DNA of 64,000 nucleotides, taken from the NCBI RefSeq assembly GCF_000024545.1, contig NC_013947.1, positions 1 through 64,000 on the forward strand. The letters run 5' to 3'. Origin of the DNA: Stackebrandtia nassauensis DSM 44728. Its GTDB lineage: Bacteria > Actinomycetota > Actinomycetes > Mycobacteriales > Micromonosporaceae. The notes beneath the pieces were generated by a model. That model saw nothing but the letters and a program-made list of their open reading frames with translations. It did not search any database and had not been told where the DNA came from. The position numbers were made by a program, and so were the translations under genes. This document shows positions 59,744 through 64,000 of this stretch, in pieces. The first letter of the stretch is position 1; each line of letters begins with the position of its first letter.

Positions 59744-60304
59744 TCAGGTTTGGGGCGCAAGCTTCCCGAACATCCAGCTGCCCGGCTCGGCCGGATCGTC
59801 GCCGCAGTAGTACTGCCGCATGGTGCTCACGAAGGCGTCACGATCCAAAGTGGTCCCGTCCGGCGCGATCCGCGCCACCGCGACGTCCACCGCCGAGTCG
59901 GGCACGCCGTACCCCTCGAGCATCATCCGCAGCTCGCCGGCGTCGACGACCCCGTCGGCGTCGACGTCGCAGATGTCGAACACCGCCTCGATGGTCGGGC
60001 GCAGCAGCCGGTCGAAGTTGTCCGGCGAGTCGATCAGCTCCCGCCCCATCAGGGTCACGAACTCGTCCCGGCTGACCCGGTGGTCCCCGTCGCTGTCGCC
60101 CTCGGTCAGCAGCTCCCGCCACAGCCTTCGGTACGCGGCCACCAACGCCACCACCCGTTCGTCGCGGGCCGCCACCGGAAACGCCCGGGACAGCCGCGAC
60201 GTGATCCGCAGATAGTCACCCAGCTCCAGGTAGCCGCTGCCGTTGACGTCCAGGGTGTCGAACCGCCGCAGCAACTTGCGCCGCTGGAACTCACTGACCA
60301 CCAT
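59744..60304 (-). CDS. EF-hand calcium-binding protein
   Basis: A 186-residue calerythrin-like protein. Three canonical loops are DVNGSGYLELGD, DSDGDHRVSRDE and DVDADGVVDAGE, all with Asp at positions 1, 3 or 5 and an acidic residue at 12. The fourth (APDGTTLDRDAF) is degenerate. It likely buffers or senses cytoplasmic calcium. No signal peptide. ATG at 60304 follows GGGAGG. Divergent from the methyltransferase with a 70-bp gap; ends 25 bp from the convergent GH42 gene. Confidence 0.92.
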   Translation of the reverse strand: MVVSEFQRRKLLRRFDTLDVNGSGYLELGDYLRITSRLSRAFPVAARDERVVALVAAYRRLWRELLTEGDSDGDHRVSRDEFVTLMGRELIDSPDNFDRLLRPTIEAVFDICDVDADGVVDAGELRMMLEGYGVPDSAVDVAVARIAPDGTTLDRDAFVSTMRQYYCGDDPAEPGSWMFGKLAPQT

Positions 60305-60374
60305 CGCAGCCTCCCTCTGTGCGTGTGTGCGCTGATTCAACCACGACAACCGCTATGCCCTAAGGTTGTGGCCC

Positions 60375-61211
60375 ATGTCATTGCGCCGGAGTATCTCCCG
60401 TTCACGCCTGGCCCCGGTGGCGCTGTTCCCGTACCGGCTGGCCAGGGTGTTCCGTCATGACCGCAAGGTCGTCGGCCGCTCGCTGAAATGGCTGTTCACC
60501 TCGCGCGAGCACCACAACTTCACCTACGACCTGACCAAGATCAACCGCGGCCACCTGGCCTGGTTCATCAGTGCCGTGTGCGACGTCCCGGTCAAGAAGG
60601 TACGCGAATACCTGGACGAAGTGGAGAACGACACCGAACTGGTCGAGCACATCAGCAGCACCACCGCGAGTTCGGCACGTCGCGGCCTGACCGACCGCAA
60701 GGCCCGCTACGCCCGCCGGATGGGCTGGTACGCCCTGGTGCGGATCCTCAAACCCCAACACGTCGTCGAAACCGGAGTCGACAAAGGACTCGGCACCTGC
60801 GTGCTGGCCGCCGCACTGCGCCGCAACGCCGCCGAGGGCCACCCCGGCCGGGTCACCGCCGTGGACATCAACCCCGAGGCCGGGTTCCTGGTGCGTTCCG
60901 GCCCCTACGCCGAGGTCGTCGACCTGGTGCTCGACGACTCGATCGCGACGATCAAGAACCTCGACCGGCCGGTGGACCTGTTCATCCACGACAGCGACCA
61001 CGCCGCCGAGCACGAGAAACGCGAGTTCAAGACCGTCGAGAACAAGCTGGCCGACAACGCGGTCCTGCTCACCGACAACGCCTCCGTCACCAACGTGCTC
61101 GCCCGGCACGCCGACAAGACCGGCCGCCGGTTCCTGTTCTACCGCGAACAGCCCGCCCGGCACTGGTTCGCCGGTGAGGGCATTGGCGTGGCCTGGTGGC
61201 CCGGCCGCTAG
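60375..61211 (+). CDS. Class I SAM-dependent methyltransferase-like protein
   Basis: A 278-residue protein. A basic, helical N-terminal extension of about 110 residues is followed by a Rossmann domain with VVETGVDKGLGTCVLAAAL (SAM loop), VTAVDINPEAGFL and LFIHDSDHAAEHEKREF (metal-binding Asp/His as in the Methyltransf_24/cephalosporin-hydroxylase group). Substrate unknown; the group often acts on sugars or small metabolites. ATG is 8 nt after TAAGGT with no ribosome site, so probably leaderless. Start at 60366 is the alternative. Confidence 0.85.
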   Translation: MSLRRSISRSRLAPVALFPYRLARVFRHDRKVVGRSLKWLFTSREHHNFTYDLTKINRGHLAWFISAVCDVPVKKVREYLDEVENDTELVEHISSTTASSARRGLTDRKARYARRMGWYALVRILKPQHVVETGVDKGLGTCVLAAALRRNAAEGHPGRVTAVDINPEAGFLVRSGPYAEVVDLVLDDSIATIKNLDRPVDLFIHDSDHAAEHEKREFKTVENKLADNAVLLTDNASVTNVLARHADKTGRRFLFYREQPARHWFAGEGIGVAWWPGR

Positions 61212-61313
61212 CGGCGCGACCCGACTGACGGCGAAACGATCCTGGCCGGGTGGCCCCGGTGCCTGGCCACTCGACAGTGCCGCCGACCTGGTCGGCGTCC
61301 ATAGCGTCGGGGT

Positions 61314-61547
61314 ATGCGAAAAGTCCTGCAGGTGCTCGGCCTGTACCTGGTGATCGCCGGAATCAGCGGCACCCTCGACCACGTGGCGATCCAGCCCATC
61401 ATGGGCGTGGTCTTCAACGCCTTCAACCGTTTCCTGCTGCCGCACCTCGACGCGCTCAAGGGCTACGAGGTCCCCGCGAACCTGAGCCTGTCGGTCGTGG
61501 GCGCGGTGCTGCTGCTGGCCGTCGGGCGCAGGGAGAAGACGGCATGA
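61314..61547 (+). CDS. Small two-helix membrane protein
   Basis: A 77-residue protein with hydrophobic segments at 4-22 (VLQVLGLYLVIAGISGTLD) and 56-70 (LSLSVVGAVLLLAVG). The ATG lies 6 nt after a TAGCGT element, suggesting a leaderless message. The preceding 12-mer CCATAGCGTCGG is the same as before the MFS gene. Stop overlaps the next gene by 4 bases (ATGA). Likely partner of that membrane protein; unknown family. Confidence 0.72.
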   Translation: MRKVLQVLGLYLVIAGISGTLDHVAIQPIMGVVFNAFNRFLLPHLDALKGYEVPANLSLSVVGAVLLLAVGRREKTA

Positions 61548-62539
61548 ACCGCCGCGAAGGACGCCGCACCCGCTGGCTGGCCGTGCTGCTGTTGCTGGTC
61601 CTGTCCCCGGTGTGCGCCGAGTACATCCAGGCCTACGACGACTCGACCGGCAACCCCGTGGCCCTGCTGGGCGCGCTGCTCGTGTTCGTCCCGCTGTACG
61701 GCGCGCCCGCCGTGCTGATCCGGGAACTGGCGCGCCGCTTCGACGTCCGCTGGCCCGGCATCCTGGCGCTGACGACGGGGTTCGGCATCCTGCAGGCGGG
61801 CGTCATCGACCAGTCGATGTTCGACACCGGCTACCGGGGCATCGACTACTGGGACGACATGATCATGCCGACCTGGATCGAACCGCTGGGCATCTCGGTC
61901 AACGCGTCGCTGGCTTTCGTTCTCGGGCACGCCATCTGGAGCTTCGGCGTCCCGATCGCGCTGTCGGAGGCGATCAGCGGCCGGTACTCGCGCACCCCGT
62001 GGCTGCGCTGGCCAGGCTTGAGCGTGTTGGTCGTGCTGTACCTGGCGGCGGCCGCGCTGATCATGGTCGGCGAGGACAGTGGCGGCGCCTCGTCCGGTCA
62101 GTTGGTCGGGGCGCTGGCCGTCACCGCCGCGCTGGCGCTGTTCGCGTTCACGCTGGGCCGTCGTCGGCGGGACCGGCGCGATCGCAGGGTGCCCGCCCCG
62201 CTGCTGGTCTTCGCGGTCGCGGCGCCGGTGTCGTTCGGGTTCAACATGCTCGGCTACTCGATCTCGGACACCGTGATCGTGGTCGGCCTTCTGGTCGCGG
62301 TGGCGGCGGCCGTGACCTACCTGTCGGGCTCCCGCGCCTGGACCGGCCGCCACGTCGCGGCGCTGGCCAGCGGCACGCTGCTCGGCCGGGTCGGCATCGG
62401 TTTCCTGACCGACCCGCTCGGCGATGTCTCGGCGGTGGCCCACGCCGGGCACAGTGTCTTCTTCCTGCTGATGGCGCTGGGCCTGTGGCTGTTGGCTGAC
62501 CGCCGCAGCCGAGCCACGCCCGCGACTGACGTGGCGTGA
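61544..62539 (+). CDS. Polytopic membrane protein, paralogue of the one at 46412
   Basis: A 331-residue protein with about nine membrane helices. It begins MNRREGRRTRWLAVLLLLVL and shares the SPVCAEY...FVPLYGAPAVLIRELARRF pattern with the 332-residue protein of the TetR module. The segment after helix three (DQSMFDTGYRGIDYWDD) is acidic and aromatic and may form a functional loop. No known transporter motif. Coupled to the small membrane protein by a 4-base overlap. A hairpin terminator follows. Confidence 0.82.
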   Translation: MNRREGRRTRWLAVLLLLVLSPVCAEYIQAYDDSTGNPVALLGALLVFVPLYGAPAVLIRELARRFDVRWPGILALTTGFGILQAGVIDQSMFDTGYRGIDYWDDMIMPTWIEPLGISVNASLAFVLGHAIWSFGVPIALSEAISGRYSRTPWLRWPGLSVLVVLYLAAAALIMVGEDSGGASSGQLVGALAVTAALALFAFTLGRRRRDRRDRRVPAPLLVFAVAAPVSFGFNMLGYSISDTVIVVGLLVAVAAAVTYLSGSRAWTGRHVAALASGTLLGRVGIGFLTDPLGDVSAVAHAGHSVFFLLMALGLWLLADRRSRATPATDVA

Positions 62540-62575
62540 CGGGCTGGCGGGCGGTGGCCAGTGGCCTCGCCCGCC

Positions 62576-62603
62576 GCCGCACCGGCTCGCGATGGCCGGT
62601 GCG
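62576..62603 (+). terminator. Hairpin after the membrane-protein pair
   Basis: CCGCACCGGC-TCGCGATG-GCCGGTGCGG, a perfect 10-bp stem starting 37 bp past the stop at 62539. There is no strong T run. Confidence 0.6.
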
Positions 62604-62605
62604 GT

Positions 62606-62683
62606 TACCAGGAAGCCCGCTCGCCGGGCCGCTCCGGCCCGGTGCTGATCGAGCCGATGGCTCGGCTACCAGGAAGCCCGCTC
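62606..62683. repeat. 17-bp direct repeat duplicating a gene 3' end
   Basis: TACCAGGAAGCCCGCTC occurs at 62606-62622 and 62667-62683. The right copy encodes the last residues (ERASW) and stop of the minus-strand gene ending at 62666. The left copy repeats this tail outside the gene. A small tandem duplication or a remnant of a rearrangement. Confidence 0.65.
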
Positions 62684-63208
62684 AGCGCGGAACGTCGCCG
62701 ACGGTTCCGGCAGCTCGATGTCCGCGAACTGCTTCGGCCAGTCGGCGGCCCGATACTCCAGGCCCAGGTCCACATGGTGCAGTTCGACCTCGGCCAACCG
62801 CCGCGACACGGTCTGCTCGGCCGGGAACAGCTCGCTGTTCAGCACCCTCACCTGGGCACCCCACGCGTCGTCGGACGTCTCGGCGACCTTGGCGAGGAAC
62901 CGCTCGGCGGACGCCCGCAGGTCGGCCACGAGCTCGTCGGCGCTTCGCCCCGAACCCGCCTCGATGTCGGCGGCGCGCGACTCCTGGCTCGCGTACGCCG
63001 GGGTCTCGACCCCCGTACTGGCCCAGGTCAGCAGGTTGCACATCGCGTCGGCCTGCCGCGCGACATGCGTCAGGACGTGGCCCCGGCTCCAGCCGGGCAG
63101 CAGCGAGTCGGCCCGCAGCTGCGCGTCGCTGAGACCTCGGACGGTGTCGATTAGCCGATCGGTTGCGGGACCTAGCAAGGCCAGTGCCTCGGTTCGTTGT
63201 GCGCTCAT
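62666..63208 (-). CDS. Maleylpyruvate isomerase-fold protein (TIGR03083-like)
   Basis: A 180-residue DinB-like four-helix bundle of the mycothiol-dependent maleylpyruvate isomerase group. LLPGWSRGHVLTHVARQADA supplies the first metal His region, and VELHHVDLGLEYRAADWP the HHVD pair. These motifs are characteristic of actinobacterial mycothiol-using enzymes. The actual substrate is unknown. It is followed on the minus strand by nothing but the duplicated tail; the second member of the family lies 26 bp upstream. Confidence 0.87.
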   Translation of the reverse strand: MSAQRTEALALLGPATDRLIDTVRGLSDAQLRADSLLPGWSRGHVLTHVARQADAMCNLLTWASTGVETPAYASQESRAADIEAGSGRSADELVADLRASAERFLAKVAETSDDAWGAQVRVLNSELFPAEQTVSRRLAEVELHHVDLGLEYRAADWPKQFADIELPEPSATFRAERASW

Positions 63209-63234
63209 CGGCGAACTCTAACCGCGCCAGCCCG

Positions 63235-63921
63235 CTAGGCCAGCACCACCAGCCGCCGTCGCAGTCGCTCCGGCAGCCGGTCCTCGTCGAGCCGACCCGA
63301 GGTCGCCTCGACCAGGTCCGCCGTGGACAGTCGCGCCTTCTCGTCGCCGAAAGACACCTCGTAGCCGTCACCCGAGGGCTCCACCGTCACGCCCTTGCCG
63401 TACTCGGCCAGCGCGTCGCGGGCGAACTCCAGCCGCCAGGCCAGCCGGTCGTCCCGCTCCGCCTCGGTCACCGGCACCGCGATGTCGTCCGCGTGGATCG
63501 CGTACTCGCACGCGAAGAACCAGGTCTGCCGCCCCAGCGGGTACTCCCCGGCCTGGGTGTCGATGACGGCGTCGACGCCGCGTTCCCGCAGTCGCGGATG
63601 CGACTCGGCGACCTGCTCCCGCCACCGCCGCAACAGTTCGTCGGTCGGGGTCTCGGCGTGCCGCCGGATCAGGAACTCGTTGAGCTGTTCGTAGCCGACG
63701 CCCTGGCCGGCCTGGTTCGCGTACGCGTCGACGGTGCCGTCCAGCCCGGCGCGGATGTAGTCCTCGATGCCGCTCAGGTGAGCCAGCATCGCCTTGCGGT
63801 CCCAGCCGGGGCAGCGGCTCTCGACCCGCCACTCGTCCGGGCTCAGTCCGCTGAGGAACGCGTCCACCCGCCGGGTTTCGGCGTCGAGCCTGTCGAAAGG
63901 ATTGTCGGTCACGGCCGTCAC
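63235..63921 (-). CDS. Second maleylpyruvate isomerase-fold protein
   Basis: A 228-residue protein of the same superfamily. RCPGWDRKAMLAHLSGIEDY matches the GW..xxxxxH segment, and FACEYAIHADDIAVPV carries the His-Ala-Asp-Asp element. The extra C-terminal domain (GKGVTVEPSGDGYEVSFGDE) resembles the MDMPI C-terminal beta domain. GTG at 63921 is the assumed start (alternative GTG 63912; the frame continues to 63975). Adjacent to the shorter paralogue, suggesting a duplicated thiol-related pair. Confidence 0.82.
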   Translation of the reverse strand: MTAVTDNPFDRLDAETRRVDAFLSGLSPDEWRVESRCPGWDRKAMLAHLSGIEDYIRAGLDGTVDAYANQAGQGVGYEQLNEFLIRRHAETPTDELLRRWREQVAESHPRLRERGVDAVIDTQAGEYPLGRQTWFFACEYAIHADDIAVPVTEAERDDRLAWRLEFARDALAEYGKGVTVEPSGDGYEVSFGDEKARLSTADLVEATSGRLDEDRLPERLRRRLVVLA

Positions 63922-63971
63922 TCTACGTCCGCACCACCGTTCCAGGCCAGGACTCGGCGATGCCTGTTGGA

Positions 63972-64000
63972 TCACTCGCCGAACAGCTCGCGCACCGCCG
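63972..64000 (-). CDS. 3' end of a gene cut by the window edge
   Basis: On the minus strand the last codons read AVRELFGE followed by TGA at 63974-63972, just upstream of the isomerase-fold gene. Only about nine codons are inside the window, so the product cannot be named. Inferred from codon-like composition and orientation. Confidence 0.35.

Noticed and set aside
1..64000. CRISPR array
   Set aside because: No series of regularly spaced short repeats and no cas-like gene was seen.

Overview
The window reads as the replication-origin region of a high-GC actinobacterial chromosome. It opens with dnaA, a DnaA-box-rich origin, dnaN, a short-form gnd, recF, a DUF721 gene, gyrB, gyrA and a DUF3566 membrane protein, followed by tRNA-Ile(GAU). 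Together with the WXG100-like genes, the HbhA-like protein and mycothiol-dependent-isomerase-fold proteins, this order points to a filamentous or nocardioform actinomycete. A Glycomycetaceae (Stackebrandtia-like) origin is my best guess, made from memory rather than from a search.

Layout. 1-11.5 kb: replication and topology core. 11.6-12.9 kb: two unknown genes behind the tRNA. 12.9-25.7 kb: an ABC exporter, a LuxR/LAL regulator, two oxidoreductases, an MFS pump, a MerR regulator with a disrupted SRPBCC gene, a Tat-type SDR, a serine hydrolase and an MsmK/UgpC-type ABC ATPase. 25.8-35.3 kb: a secreted low-complexity protein, an RCK-type channel-like protein, a secreted serine protease, an HbhA-like protein with its XRE regulator, a polytopic subtilase and glpD. 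35.4-40.2 kb: a 4.7-kb genomic island in tRNA-Arg(CCU), bounded by 51-bp perfect direct repeats and carrying a translationally coupled DprA-like/phosphoribosyltransferase pair. It also holds a pentapeptide-repeat membrane protein and a 5'-truncated P-loop kinase, with no integrase visible. 40.2-51 kb: a HAF-repeat surface protein, then two parallel minus-strand clusters, each starting with a YbaB-like protein followed by WXG100-like and long helical proteins. These look like type VII secretion substrates or their partners; no secretion machinery is in the window. A TetR-controlled membrane-protein module lies between them. 51-59.7 kb: a divergent galactoside locus. 59.7-64 kb: an EF-hand protein, a methyltransferase, membrane proteins and two maleylpyruvate-isomerase-fold proteins.

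How genes work together. The 51-59.7 kb locus forms a coherent oxidative (De Ley-Doudoroff-like) galactose route: ABC importer, intracellular GH42 beta-galactosidase, SDR dehydrogenase, SMP-30-type lactonase and galactonate dehydratase, under a GntR regulator with a palindrome in the shared promoter region. The importer operon has no ATPase; the lone MsmK/UgpC-type ATPase at 24.6 kb is a plausible shared energiser. The most novel-looking unit is the DprA-like/PRTase pair in the tRNA-Arg island, a candidate nucleotide-centred conflict or DNA-uptake-derived module. The twin YbaB/WXG clusters come second.

The annotation was done by reading alone. Family names rest on motifs and recalled family features, not database hits.
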